Shown here: positions 48,845 through 61,089 of the stretch, one piece after another
How the letters are laid out: every line of letters begins with the position of its first letter
How positions within the stretch are numbered: position 1 is the stretch's first letter
Origin: Luidia sarsii
Taxonomy: Eukaryota > Echinodermata > Asteroidea > Paxillosida > Luidiidae
Assembly: GCA_949987565.1 (NCBI GenBank)
Contig: OX465115.1
Span: forward strand, 991,682 to 1,055,681
Reading direction: 5' to 3'
DNA length: 64,000 nt
Translations under genes and position numbers: made by a program
Notes under the pieces: model-generated
The model's input: the letters and a program-made list of their open reading frames with translations, nothing else
Database searches by the model: none
Told to the model about the DNA's origin: nothing

Positions 48845-49105
48845 CTTTTTTTCTCTCGTGTCCTAATTTCTCTCTCACTAAACCTCAGTCTCTCCATCTC
48901 TCTGCCTCTCCACCTCCGTCTCTCTCCACCTCTGTGTCTTTCCACCTCCCTCTCTCTCCACATGTCTCTCCACCTCTCTCTCTCTCTCAATCTCCCTCTC
49001 TCTCCACCCCTCTCTCTCTCTCAATCTCCCTCTCTCTCCACCTCTCTCTCTCTCTCAATCTCTCTCTGTATCTCCACCTCTACCCCTCACTCTCTGTCTC
49101 TCGAG
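48845..49105 (+). repeat. CT-rich imperfect repeat (TCTCTCCACCTC units)
   Basis: Alternating TCTCTC and CCACCTC/CAATCTC blocks. Low complexity. Confidence 0.9.
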
Positions 49106-49849
49106 TTGCCAAACTGGGCCTGAGACGACCCATGGTCTGAGATATGGGAAAGACCTTGTGGGCGTTGATCCGGTACCAACGCGAATGGCATAAAGTATTT
49201 CATTTAACTTTCAATTTGGTCTCAACCTCGGTCATAGTCCACCCACATGCTCTCGATAGCCCAAAATCAATATCAATCATGAATGTCAATGAAAATACGT
49301 CATTCGCGTCGGTAACGGACCTACGCCAGTAAGGTCCCGCCGGTATCCCCCGTCTATGACACGGTCGGATCGGTGCATTTGTAAGCGCTCGGGCTGTCTA
49401 AACGAGTCTACCAAGCGACCTCACATTGCGTTTCCATCACATTCTGTCGGGTGGTTGATTAAGTGTATGGTGCAGCGCTGCTATGGGATAGAGCAGTGAG
49501 GAAAACCTACTTTTGAAGGCTTCAGTTCGTATATCACGTAGGGCCTCCATAGTTCCATATACAACGATATCAATTTCAAAAGGTTAACCTTTGTGGGGCG
49601 CCACCTTCGGTCATTGGATTCAAAGTCGCACGAAATCCACGCCGATAGCTAAACAATCAAAGTGTAGGTTATCTTTACATGATTGTGAAGGATGCATTGA
49701 TCCACTCATTCATTCTTGCCACTGGCTCGACAATTTGAAATCCATTTCTGTCGCTTTGTTTCAACCATTTTGCAGCACCACGTCACTCTTTGACCACAAG
49801 AAAGCTTGGCAGAAAGAGGTGGAAAGAAGAGGGGACGCTCCACTATGAG

Positions 49850-50345
49850 AGAGGCTGAGTGAGAGAGGGGAGGGAGAGAGGGGGGAGAGGAAGAGGTGGA
49901 AACTGAGGAGGAGATGGAGAAAGGGAGATCTAGATGGGGACAGGGGAGAGAGAGGGAGACAGAGGAAACAGGGCAGAGGGAGAGAGTAGGGAGAGAAAGG
50001 GAGATAGGGAAAGGGGAAAATAGAGTGAGAGGGGGAGGGAGGGAAGGGATAGGGGATGTGGGAGAGAGGGAGAGGGAGAGGGAGAGGGAGAGGGAGAGGG
50101 AGAGGGAGAGGGAGAGGGAGAGGGAGAGGGAGAGGGAGAGGGAGAGGGAGAGGGAGAGGGAGAGGGGATAGGGACAGGGACATAGAGAGGGGCAGGGATG
50201 GGGACAGGGACAGGGACAGGGACAAGGACATTTACAGGGACAAGGGAGGGGAGAGGGAGAGTGAGAGGGGAGGGAAGATAAAGAGGGAAGGAGGGATGGG
50301 AGAGGGAAGGAGGGGTGGGAGAGGGGGGGAGAGAGAGACTGCCAC
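49850..50345 (+). repeat. purine array with a (GGGAGA)n core
   Basis: Uninterrupted hexamer GGGAGA from about 50065 to 50165, flanked by degenerate GGGACA and GAGAGG units. Confidence 0.95.
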
Positions 50346-50599
50346 AGAGCCTCCACTGAACCGCGGCGCGAGTGCATTGACCCACATTCGGTGGGATCCG
50401 GCGGCGGGGGGCCCCATAACTCTATTAGCCCGCTTCTCAAAAGCCACGGTGTATCGCTTAGATAGCATTACTAAACCCCGCCATTCGCCGACCGAAAAAA
50501 AAACGAGGCAGGGGGAGAGACCAAAAGAGGAGGGGGAAAAAACAGGAGACAAAGTAAAGGGGAAAAGACGGCGATTCAGAGAGACAGAATGGCCTACGT

Positions 50600-53010
50600 A
50601 GTAGCTACCACCATGCCAGGCCAGTAAGTGACGTATTATGATCGGCTAATATGCAAAACGAATGGCAGCGACCTCATAATCGCTATGCCAAGTCTGGGAG
50701 TGGAAGTGGGGGGAGTGGTGGCGGAGCAGATTGGAGAGGGGAGGGGGGTTGGTGGTGGGACCTCACAGGAAGGGGACGGGTCTGGCTGTATACGACCATC
50801 CAGGGGTGCCTGTGCGGGTCCGTAGCGCCCTGTGCTGCCAGCAGCGGGGATGTGCGCGGATGGCTATATTTCAATATCAGTTTTCACCCCCACAGCCCGC
50901 CGCGTTAAAGGTGCCACGAGACGATTGAGAGTCGGAGGGCAAAGAGGGGAGGAAAGAGGTGGCTTGGTATACATATGAGGGCATGTCTGTTTAAAAAAAA
51001 AAAGTAAGGACGAGAGTAAGAGTAAGGACGGGACAACATCGAGGTGGATGAAGGTACACGGGATTGAGAAGTCTTGTAAATTACCGAGTCATTTTGGGCA
51101 CCAGAAGGATAAGAGCAAAGCCGAAGTTCAGTGATTAAAAGTCGGTCTGTGTGTGTGGTGCAATGGCAAATTAATGATAGGCTATTCAAGTACCAACTGA
51201 CTGGGATCGGGTGCTGTACGGGCCACTTGAGTTGTGACGCTGCAACTCGTATATAACAAAATAGGTACAGACCTCAACCCTAGTTACAGTAACAGGAGAG
51301 GGCAAGGGGAAGGCCCATGTGTGCCCGGCGATTTTCTCCGACATTTTTTTTTTTACTTTTACGACAAGTTTTAATTCAAGCCAACTCATCAATCAGACAC
51401 AAGTGCTCACAATTATGTGTAAGCGCGGTTCGATCCACGTCACAGCACCTATACATGTGGAGATACGTAAAAAAAACACCTGTTGCATGTGCTACACCCG
51501 GAATAGGGCGAAACCAATTTTCGGGGGAGCTCTACGACTTCAGACTAGAGTGCAATTGTTTTAACATAGAGCTAGGAAACCTTGTTCTATGGTTTTAACC
51601 ACCTTATAAGAGAGACAGAGATTTCGGATACTGCATGCATATTGCGTAGGCCTACATTGCTCATGACGAAATGAGACAGAAAATGTTGCAAACTGCTTCC
51701 TGCTTTATTGGATCGAAATGTAAGGCGCTCTACAACAACAGTTTCTGTATGAACTTCAGACTCTACTTAATCAAGATTTCTAAATAAATCAAAATAATAA
51801 TCATCATTTCGGGGGATGAGTAAAATTGTTGGGTATAAGTGTTGGATAACCCAATTGTGGGAAAAGTGGGGTTTCAATCTGTCCCCCTCATTTGTGCAAT
51901 ATAGCAACAGCGGAAGTGTAAATAAGTGTCAGGTAAAGTGGCTAATAATCAGCGTGGCTCAAATTGGCGCCACCTGCCCGCAAGCGGAGTTAAAATGACA
52001 TTTTTTTTTACAAGGCGGCTCGATACGGTACGTACGGGCTGGCCCGAATCCGGGCTCAATGGTAGTCAACAGGGTAATACTAAGAGAAGGGGATAGGGGG
52101 GATGCTGTGAGAGTCACCAGGACCGGGATCAGCCGGCCCTAGTGCTGCCTCCCAGCCCGTGACACATACGAGACCGGGGTGGTGGGGGGTGATGGTAGAG
52201 GGGTTTGGGGGATGGTGGGTGGGGGGAAAGCTGGATCGGTATCTGGCTTGTGTCAGGCCGCGTCCCGGCTAATCCACCGGGACGCACCGGTGGGGGCAAT
52301 TCACCGCTGGGTCTCCCCTGCCCGGTGTGTCCCGTGGGTATGCGAGCGAGGAAAGGGGAAGGGGGGTTCTGTCACTCAAACCCTTAATTTATTTTTTACT
52401 TAACACATTAACGATCTTCGGTGCAAACGAGAAAGAAATGCAATTGTTTGACCTTCTTTTTTATTTAAAGAAAATTAAGCGGTGCCTGCAAGTCAGTATC
52501 GCTTCTGTCATTGAACATGACAAAATGAGCACACGTGCACTAGTTTAAGGCGGAGAACCAAATACTAAGTATAGGGTGGTGGGGTGTTTTTTTTTTTGCA
52601 TAACGGCAGCCAGGTTATACAAGCAAGATCTCAGTGTGGTATCAAGTGTGATGTTTGCAGCAGGCGGAGAGGGTGAATGATCCAGAACAGGAAAGTAACA
52701 CTAACATTGCTCAGACCGATTGCAACAACTCAACCATACATGCTATGATCACGAGGGACCTAAGTGGATCTGCCTTCGGTGGAAGGTCCTGCCAGGAGCG
52801 ACCAGTCAGGCCCTCTACATTTGTTGAGATACATGTTCGGTCTTTGAAAGACTGAAGCAGTTTGCAACGCGTTTGAGGAATAATAATCCCAAAGTTTGCC
52901 AACTCGAAGAATGAAACAGGGACCTCATAATTATTAGACAAGACAAAGCACACTCATAATATTGAACAGTCAAGTCACGTCACGGTACACATACTATAGT
53001 TCACTGCTGT
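50600..53010. other. anonymous DNA, no gene recognised
   Basis: No conserved coding sequence. One degraded copy of the GGTCCTGCCAGGA module is at about 52785. Confidence 0.35.
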
Positions 53011-53027
53011 ATGTTTGATCATCTCCG

Positions 53028-53446
53028 TAGGAAGAGGAAGAGGAAGAGGAAGAGGAAGAGGAAGAGGAAGAGGAAGAGGAAGAGGAAGGAGAAGGAGGAG
53101 CAGGAGCAGGAGTAGGAGGAAAGGGAGGAGGAGGAGGGGAGAAGGAGGAGGAGGGGAGAAGGAGAATGAGGAGGAGGAAGTGGAGAAGGAGAAGAAGAAG
53201 GAGGAGAAGGAGGAGGAGCAGGAGTGGGAGGAAAGGGAGGAGAAGGAGGAGGAGGGGAGAAGGAGGAGGAGGGGAGAAGGAGAATGAGGAGGAGGAAGTG
53301 GAGAAGGAGAAGGAGAAGGAGGAGAAGGAGGAGGAGGAGCAGCAGTGGGAGGAAAGGGAGGAGAAGGAGGAGGAGGGGAGAAGGAGGAGGAGGGAGAAGG
53401 AGAATGAGGAGGAGGAGAAGGAGGAGGAGGAGGAGAAGCGGGGTCA
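53028..53446 (+). repeat. purine array: GGAAGA then about 120-bp higher-order units
   Basis: Starts as perfect GGAAGA, then blocks containing GGGAGAAGGAGAATGAGGAG recur near 53153, 53274 and 53393, each with a CAGTGGGAGGAAAGGGAGG-type spacer. Confidence 0.95.
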
Positions 53447-53449
53447 ATA

Positions 53450-55290
53450 GCACTTCGGGCCCCCGTGAATCCCCGGCGAGCAAACCCGGCGGAGAGCCGG
53501 TGTGCTGATTAGCAGCTGGCGTCGCCCGAGCCCTGGGACCCAGACAGGAGTCTCGGTGGGCCTATTAGCGGTGCGCGGTCGGGGGAGAGACTTGGGGAGA
53601 GAGAGGGAAAGAGTGAGAGGGAGAGAGTGAGAGCAACCCAGCGCGGCCTTGGATAGAAAGGGGGGAGAAGGGACAACCGCCACGCACCGGGACAAGGGGC
53701 CGATGGAGCGAACATGGACTTGACTCTCGCTACGAAAATAAAAGGGTTCTTGAGCTGTAGCCCGTCCCCAAGACAGCCGAAGACAACCCGCCCACCCCCT
53801 TAGATATAAACAACACCAATACATCGCAGCGTCCCGGGGCGGGTCGAGTGTCCAAACAATAATTGAGCAAACGGACCCCTCTTCCTCCCACTAGTTTCAT
53901 GCGAAGGAACTTTCATTTCCTCGCACGCACTATCATCCACATAGACCTTACAAGACTTACAAGAAGCTTTTGCATCCATGGATGTTTGGTTGCTTTTGTT
54001 GTTTCTAATTTCCTTAAAGAGCAAAGGTTAAAGAAATATTGGGTCAATGTCAGCCCCCCCCCCCAAGTAATCGGAGATTTGTGGTAAATTTCTGAGCTGC
54101 TCAAGCAGAACAATTAGCTTCAACGGCTATGAAAAAAATTGAAAATCAATTGAAAGTGGTGAGTTCTTTCACGAAATAGGTGCACCGCGTTGGTAACGCC
54201 TAAAATACGGCCGCAATGGTAAGTGTGGTTTTGTGTGTGTGTGTATGTCAATTGCTAACACGGTATAGTTTTTGTTCAAACGTGGCACCAGCTCGTTTCG
54301 CAGAGATCGGAATCTCTATCGGTGATCTATCCCGCTGGTTCGCTCCGACCCAGCGAGCACTATACCTGATCCTGGGTAACCAGCGAACCTCTCTGCTCTA
54401 AGAGGCTTTTACCCCCAAAAAACCCGGCTTTGGCTCCGGCTCCGTCAAGTAGTTACCAAGTATGAAAACGGATGGGCTTTGCATTCGGTTCTTGAAGATC
54501 ACGACAAAGCCAAGTATCCCCCCCCCTCTAAAAAAAGTGACTTATCGAACGCATTGACGTAATTAAGAGCGCCATCGTACGGCGTGATTCACGAGGTGAC
54601 ACGATGCACATGGGTCTTGACCAGGTGCGTGCATCGCGAAGCACATGCATGGCCCGGGCCTTGCTCACTGTCACCCACCGTCCGTCCCGCCTGCATGTCT
54701 GGCCGAGACGAAGGTCCCAACATCCTCCCAGAGACGACAGAGAGCAACAAGATAGCGTTCATAGTACGAACCGAGGCCTTTAAGCTTCTAAAGCGATCAA
54801 GGATGGCAAATGCCTGATGTGAGAGACATTAGAGAGAGAGAGAGAGGGGGAGGGAAGGGTGTTGCATTGGTGACGCTCCCGACACGCGTTAATGAGGGCC
54901 TTCGAACTTTAACTACGCCGCTTGCAATGGATGTGTGCTTTGATGGGTGGATAGCAACGGTATTGCCGTAAGACCTTGTCGAACGACGTAACTTCCAAAC
55001 GCCATTTAAACGAAAGCAGCACTGACCACAAATACTAATAGGTTTGCGGTAACACAATGGATTCTGGACTTCTGAAGACGAGCAGAGTATACTGTTCGAA
55101 ACGTCGAGTTCCTCCGGTAAGTCCGGCTCTTTTCAGAACCAGACATACTCACAAAAGATAATTTGGCACGGTGTTATTGCAAACCTATTACCTCTGCTAT
55201 ATTCTCATCATGAAAACCTTCAAATCTCAGCATTGACCACCTTAAACTAAGAATCCTATATACAGGTGGCACAGATTGAATACGGGAATA
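53450..55290. other. anonymous DNA with one hairpin repeat copy
   Basis: At 55040-55240 a GTTTGCGGTAACACAATGG copy of the dispersed hairpin family contains CTGAAGACGAGCAG..CTGTTCGAAACGTC. The rest has no recognised feature. Confidence 0.4.
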
Positions 55291-55540
55291 TGTGACACGG
55301 CACAACGACATGAGGAATAACCCGCACTTTTGAGATTTTGATATTTTCAAATGATGTGAAAGAGTATACCATTAGCTTTCAAATGATATCAAAATATAAT
55401 ATCCTCTAATATTTAGAATTTCCGAAAATAAAACAAAAAAATTGATTTGTAATCGAATTGTGAAGATACTTTAACTTCAGGCGTTGTTACTCAAAAAGTG
55501 TTTTGGTGGGATATTCCTCATGTCGTTGTGCCGGGTCACA
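55291..55540. mobile_element. TA-flanked MITE, copy 2
   Basis: Flanked by TA at 55289-55290 and 55541-55542. Ends TGTGACACGGCACA and TGTGCCGGGTCACA. Same orientation and nearly the same interior as 39192-39447, six bases shorter. Confidence 0.92.
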
Positions 55541-56059
55541 TATTTTCCAACTTTTGCTGCCTCTGAAGGTGAAAGAATCGCTGTCACTGAGTACCTGCGA
55601 ATTCCCCTTGCGGCGCTTTCAAGTCGACACGTCTGCTCGTACAAAATGCACCGAGCGATATCGAATCGACATGTGCAAAATGAGTGCGAGTGTGTTTGTA
55701 CGTCTACGTGTCGGCTTTCTCCCCCATGCTACCGCCGTGCAGTGACACTAGGTGTCAATAGGTCCATGTATGGCGCGTCAATGAACACGATTCCTGCAGC
55801 CATTGAACATGAGCTCCATCCGTTCACGACGCGGCTGACCCCACCCCCCCCCCCCCCTCCCCCTCCTCCTCCCCCCTCCACCAAATCCAGGCTGACTAAT
55901 GCCGAGTTAGACCGAAGAAGAAAAAAAACCGGTCGGTTGCGTTGGTCGGGGGGCTACTGGGCATATTATTTGCACAGTTTCGCGTGTCAGACAGATCGAG
56001 AGCCCTGGGGATATGGGAACGGGGAACAAGAATTCCAGTTTGGTGCTGAGGGGAATAGA

Positions 56060-56690
56060 CTGGGAAATACAGAGAGACAGAGAGACGAAAGGAGAGGGGC
56101 AAAGACAGTGAAAGACATATCAGAAAGAGACAGAAAGACAGAGAGATAGTGAGAGAGAGATATAGGGATGCGTTTGCAGAGAGACAAAAGACAGCCACTG
56201 CAGAGAGGGACAGAGAGACGAAGAGGGAGAGGGAGACGGGGAGAAAGACAGTCACAGACATAGCAGGAAGAGACAGAAAGACAGAGAGATAGTGAGAGAG
56301 ATAGGGATGCGTTTGCAGATAGACAAAAGACAGCCACTGCAGAGAGGGACAGAGAGACGAAGAGGGAGAGGGAGACGGGGAGAAAGACAGTGACAGACAT
56401 ATCAGGAAGAGACAGAAGGACAGAGAGTGACCGAGAGATGGTCGGAAAGACACAGAGAAGGGGATAAGTTTGCATAGACCAAAGCAAAAACAGACAATGC
56501 CGAGACAGGCACAGGGTGACATCTCATCAGAGACAGTGACACAGGAAGAGACAGTGACACAGAGAGAGAAACGGAGACTCTGACTAACACAGAGAGAACA
56601 GAGACACAGGGAGGCAGAGAGAGACAGGGTGACAGACCGTGACAGAGAGAGACAGTTAGAGACAGGGAGAGAGACAGAAGAGAAAAAACC
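56060..56690 (+). repeat. GAGACAGA array with a duplicated 140-bp block
   Basis: The block ATAGGGATGCGTTTGCAGA, followed by GACAAAAGACAGCCACTGC and GAGGGAGAGGGAGACGGGG, occurs at about 56162 and 56302. The rest is degenerate GAGACAGA. Confidence 0.93.
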
Positions 56691-56989
56691 GTTCCGCTCA
56701 AGCTCAACGACCAGCGACGCAGCTAGTCCCGTATGCCGAAGGGCCGTCCGCAGCGCCGCGGTCGTACGTACCGGGGGCGGGCAGGACACCACAGGGGCGG
56801 GACACCCTCAAACCAGGCCAGGAAACCACGGCGGTAGCGGCCGGCCGGGGCGTCTTTGTCCCGCCGAACAAATGCTCGCCGGGCAGTCCCGCTCCGGGCC
56901 GGGCCGAGATGCCACCGGCCCCTTGCTGGGCGCCACAGAAGGCAGCGACGCGCCCCTCTCGGATACGGCGAACATGAATCACCTGTATA

Positions 56990-57335
56990 TTTATACAACA
57001 ATCTACACGAGATGCACACTCAATTTCACTTCCTTTCCCCCTGACGGTGGTAGGCAGGGGAGGGAGAGAGGGAGAGAGAAAGGGAGAGATCTACACGAAA
57101 TGCACACTCAATTTCACTTCCTTTACCCTGGTGGTTATATGTAGAGAGAGAGAGGGAGAAAGGAGAGAGAGAGGAGTGGAGATAAATAGAGAGAGAGAGA
57201 AACAGAGAGAGACAGAACAAGACAGAGAGAGACACAGAGAGACAGAGAGAGACAGAGAGACAGAGAGAGACAGAAAGACAGAGAGAGACAGAGAGACAGA
57301 GAGAGACAGAAAGAGACAGAGAGAGACTGAGACTG
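56990..57335 (+). repeat. short direct repeat and GAGACAGA array
   Basis: ATCTACACGAGATGCACACT, CAATTTCACTTCCTT at 56999 recurs at 57089, followed by a GAGAGACAGA array to about 57330. Confidence 0.9.
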
Positions 57336-57339
57336 AGGG

Positions 57340-58860
57340 GGGGAGCAGCCACGCATAAATACATACTGCCATGCACTGTATGTAACGTAAACCAATACCT
57401 CCTACTAGAGACATGGCCCGTTATTAACCGTACACGTCTCAAATCACTCAAATGAAATTGTGAACGATTTGAGGACAATGCATACAAGTCATGTATACCT
57501 CAAAATCTAATACCTCAATTGTGAAAGTTTAAGCATTGAGTAGCTCAGATCACAGACCACTTTCTCCTTTGAGTGGGAAAACGAGAGAACGCGCTGGCGT
57601 GCCCAACAGCTCGCAGAAACCCGAACATTAGAGGCGACCACTTATACGTCTCGAATCATTTTCAGTTTGGGGATTTGACGCAGGGCAGTGCGCACGGCGG
57701 TTCACATGGCTGTTGGACAGCACGTCTTGGGGGCACTGTCTGTCTGTCTCCATCGCGGGCAGCATGCAATGGGAACGAGACCCGGGGATTGTTCACAAGA
57801 ACTTGCTCACCTCGGAAATGTAGGCTCGCACCCCCCCCACAAAAAAATCTCTCCCACACTCCCGTTCCGACCGTTTCGGCGTTAGTCACGTAAACTTCGC
57901 GCGGTCCACATGACGAGGCCTGGGTTTTTCTTCGTCCAAATTTGGTGGCGCTTTTAGTTGGTGAGGAATAGCCTGTGTCAGCGTGAGTAAGCCTATAGCC
58001 ACGCCTTCAATCCATTTCGGGATTGATCGGGGGAAGAGGAGGGGAAATAAGAGGCATGACATGCGCCACTTCGCTCCGTCGGTGTGCATTCGTTAACGGT
58101 TCGCCTCCTTCCCCCTACCCCCGCGTTCGGACTCGAAGCGAAGTCTCGGGAGACTTTTCGAGCATTTCGTGGGCTGCCGAGAATTAGACTTCCCGCCCAG
58201 TGCATGACTCGCATATACGCATATATATCACCCGGCTGCTGCCAACGTGCATGCAGATACTGCACTGAGGGAGAAGGGGAGGGAGGGAGGCGGGAGGGAT
58301 TAGCTGATCAAGGTCTAGGTCGCCGTGTGAAAGTCCAGGGTCGACATTCCAGAGGACTCTGTGTCTGGCACGGTGAGATTGATGACCGACAAGTGTGACA
58401 GTCGAGATCCGACTCACAACTGCGTGGTCACATTCACGATCTTGAGCGCGGAAAGTTGCAGATAAATCACGGGGCGTTTAAAGGGACTCCTCTTGTTCAA
58501 CGCGTGGCTATACTTCGGTCTTTTAACTGGGAGATATGTGATGCAGATTGAATTTTAGGGCATCGGATCGAGGTGTAGAAACTCTACAAGCCAACCCTCT
58601 GCTGCTGGTCCGCTCCATCCAACAAGACTCTGAAGTCTGATGAAGTAGTCGCATCTGATGAGGGGGTTGTTGCAACGAAAACTCGTCTATTGTTCTCACG
58701 TCGTTTTTAAGTGCTCTCCTTTAACTTGTACTTTTCCTTAATGTCAGACTAACGGGTCTATCTGAACATATCTCTTGACAGAATGTAGGTTATACGATAA
58801 GGGTTGATAACATTATACTGATAAGTGATCCTGAAAGCTGCGAAGCACACGAGCACACGA
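57340..58860. other. anonymous DNA, no gene recognised
   Basis: Only a CTGATGA..GAAA hairpin-type motif at about 58630-58685 stands out. It is similar to 23403-23446. Confidence 0.35.
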
Positions 58861-58865
58861 GCTCT

Positions 58866-59305
58866 TGGTGGTGGTGGTGGTGGTGGTGGTGGCGGTGGTG
58901 ATGGTGGTGGTGGTGGTGGTGGTGGTGGTGGCGGTGGTGATGGTGGTGGCGGTGGTGGTGGTGGTGGTGGTGGTGGTGGTGGTGGTGGTGGTGGTGGTGG
59001 TGGTGGTGGTGGTGGCGGTGGTGATGGTGGTGGTGGTGGTGGTGGTGGTGGTGGTGGTGGTGGTGGTGGTGGGGTGGCGGGGGTGGTGGTGGTGGTGGTG
59101 GTGGTGGTGGTGGTGGTGGTGGTGGTGGTGGTGGTGGTGGTGGTGGTGGTGGTGGTGGTGGTGGTGGTGGTGGTGGTGGTGGTGGTGGTGGTGGTGGTGA
59201 TGGTGGTGGTGGTGGTGGTGGTGGTGGTGGTGGTGGTGGTGGGGTGGCGGGGGTGGTGGTGGTGGTGGTGTTGTTGACAGTGGTGGTGGTGGTGGAGGTG
59301 GTGGT
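58866..59305 (+). repeat. GGT trinucleotide array
   Basis: About 140 triplets of GGT with scattered GGC and GAT changes. The block GGTGGGGTGGCGGGGG occurs twice (near 59066 and 59236, 170 apart). The His/Pro/Thr or Val/Gly open frames are artefacts. Confidence 0.97.
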
Positions 59306-60890
59306 GGTGGTGACAGTAGTGACGTTATTGGAAACGTAGGTGGTGACAATGGTGACGGGGAAGATGGTGAATTGGTGGTGCGGTAGTGATGGTTGGTAAT
59401 GGTATGTTGGTAAGAAAGCATGTAGTGATAATGGCGATGGCAATGGGGGTGACGGGGATAATATTAAGACCGAAAGTAAAGGTATTGGTGATAATGGTGA
59501 TGGTGGTGATGCCAATTGAGTGGATGTTGAGGATCAAGGTAGCGATAATGCCAACAGTGCTTGGTATGATGGCAATGGTATGGATACCCGTCCCGTCACA
59601 CACTTCGGGGGCCCCTGGTAACAGGCCAGCCCTACCCAGGCACGTGTCACGCGTCTGGTATCGGTATTTTAGCCAGCCGTTGAAATAGCAACTGACTCGG
59701 CCTTAAACTAACCGGTTCCGGAATACTAACTGAAATGGGAAGTCGGCTCAGGATTTTACGTCCCAAATTGGCGGAGGGGGGAACCCTAAAGTGTGATTAA
59801 GCGATTCTACATAATATGGGCGAAATTAGGCTCAAGGTCGCGGCAGTTGAAGTTTACAGCTTGAAATGTCACACGGCCTTGGAGTTGACACTGTGTAGGC
59901 CTAGACCACGTAATGATATACGGGTGGGAGGACAGATTTGTCCCTCGTCCGAGTCTTGCAAGTTTACCTGAGCGGCAAAACGGAACCGACTTCTCTCGGC
60001 TTGAGAGCCAGTCAGCGAACATACCCGTCCCCGAGAGGATGATACCGTGGTTCTCGTGTCTATCTGTGGCTTGGTGACGCACCGTGCGTGTCTTTTTTTT
60101 TTTTTTAAAGAAGCAGTGAGTCACCAAAAGAAAGTGGGTTGGCTTCTAACCCGTATATCTAGACTCCACTGCCACTGAACAGAACGGCTGTATTAAAAAA
60201 CTAGGTGCTGGAATTCATACTTGCGTTTATTCATGCGATACAATTTGTTTTGTTTTAATGACGGTGTTGAAGCTCCGAAAAGAAAATGACGAGAGATACT
60301 CTCAGAAAATAAGGAGGGTCTGACGTTTCGATCCTGTAGTAGGACCTTCCCCAAAGGCAGAACGAAGCACTTGCTTATACTAGAATGGCATTTGAATATA
60401 CACAACTCATGCCGAGGGTACTAGAGAGGCTGACGTTCCGATCCAAGCAGGACCCTTCTCAGAAGCCACACACACTCGAAAATGCTCCAAAATGATGAAT
60501 TTAAGATATTCGAACCACGCACGGAGAGGCAGGGGGTATCATCGGTGGCGTAGGTAGTGACGTCAAACGTCCCATGCAGACACTACCGCGTTGGACTCGT
60601 TCCCATTTGATTAGTCCACGACCCGAGCCGCACTCCGGTGGCGTAACTATTAATATTGGCGACCCGGGTGAAAGACACGATAGGGGCCTATCCGAACTGA
60701 CGACAGAATAGAGCTGGGGGGTCTCGTCCGTATAAATAAACCCGGCAAAACGGCGGTGTTGGGCCGCATGTACGGGGTATGTGTATGTACGTCTGACCGT
60801 CACACAATGCCGGAAGCAATTGCCGCAGTACAATAGGACCAGACGTCTATTCAGAGAGGCTGTCCAACCCGAACCTTATTCGACTACCCG
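59306..60890. other. anonymous DNA with two repeat modules
   Basis: GACGTTTCGATCC-family modules at 60314-60365 and 60424-60475 (AGGGTCTGACGTTTCGATCC; AGGCTGACGTTCCGATCC). No coding exon recognised. Confidence 0.4.
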
Positions 60891-60896
60891 GCCCCT

Positions 60897-60899
<3 letters not shown>

Positions 60900-60950
<51 letters not shown>

Positions 60951-61016
60951 CCTTTCTCCCTCTCTCCATCTCTCTCTCTCTCTCTCTCTTTCTCTCCCTC
61001 TCTCTCTCCCCCCTCC

Positions 61017-61047
<31 letters not shown>

Positions 61048-61085
61048 CCTTCCTCCCCCTCCCTCTCTCTCTCCCTCTTCCTTTC
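60900..61085 (+). repeat. CT microsatellite
   Basis: Long (TC)n with TTTCTC and CCCTCC interruptions. Confidence 0.95.
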
Positions 61086-61089
61086 GCAG

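Noticed and set aside
58790..59515. His/Pro/Thr or Val/Gly open frames over the GGT array
   Set aside because: Triplet repeats are open in all frames. No other coding evidence.
59585..59650. Candidate first exon of the oxygenase ending in PEVCDGTG
   Set aside because: The donor is weak, no in-frame Met lies close by, and the residues do not match the family N-terminus convincingly.
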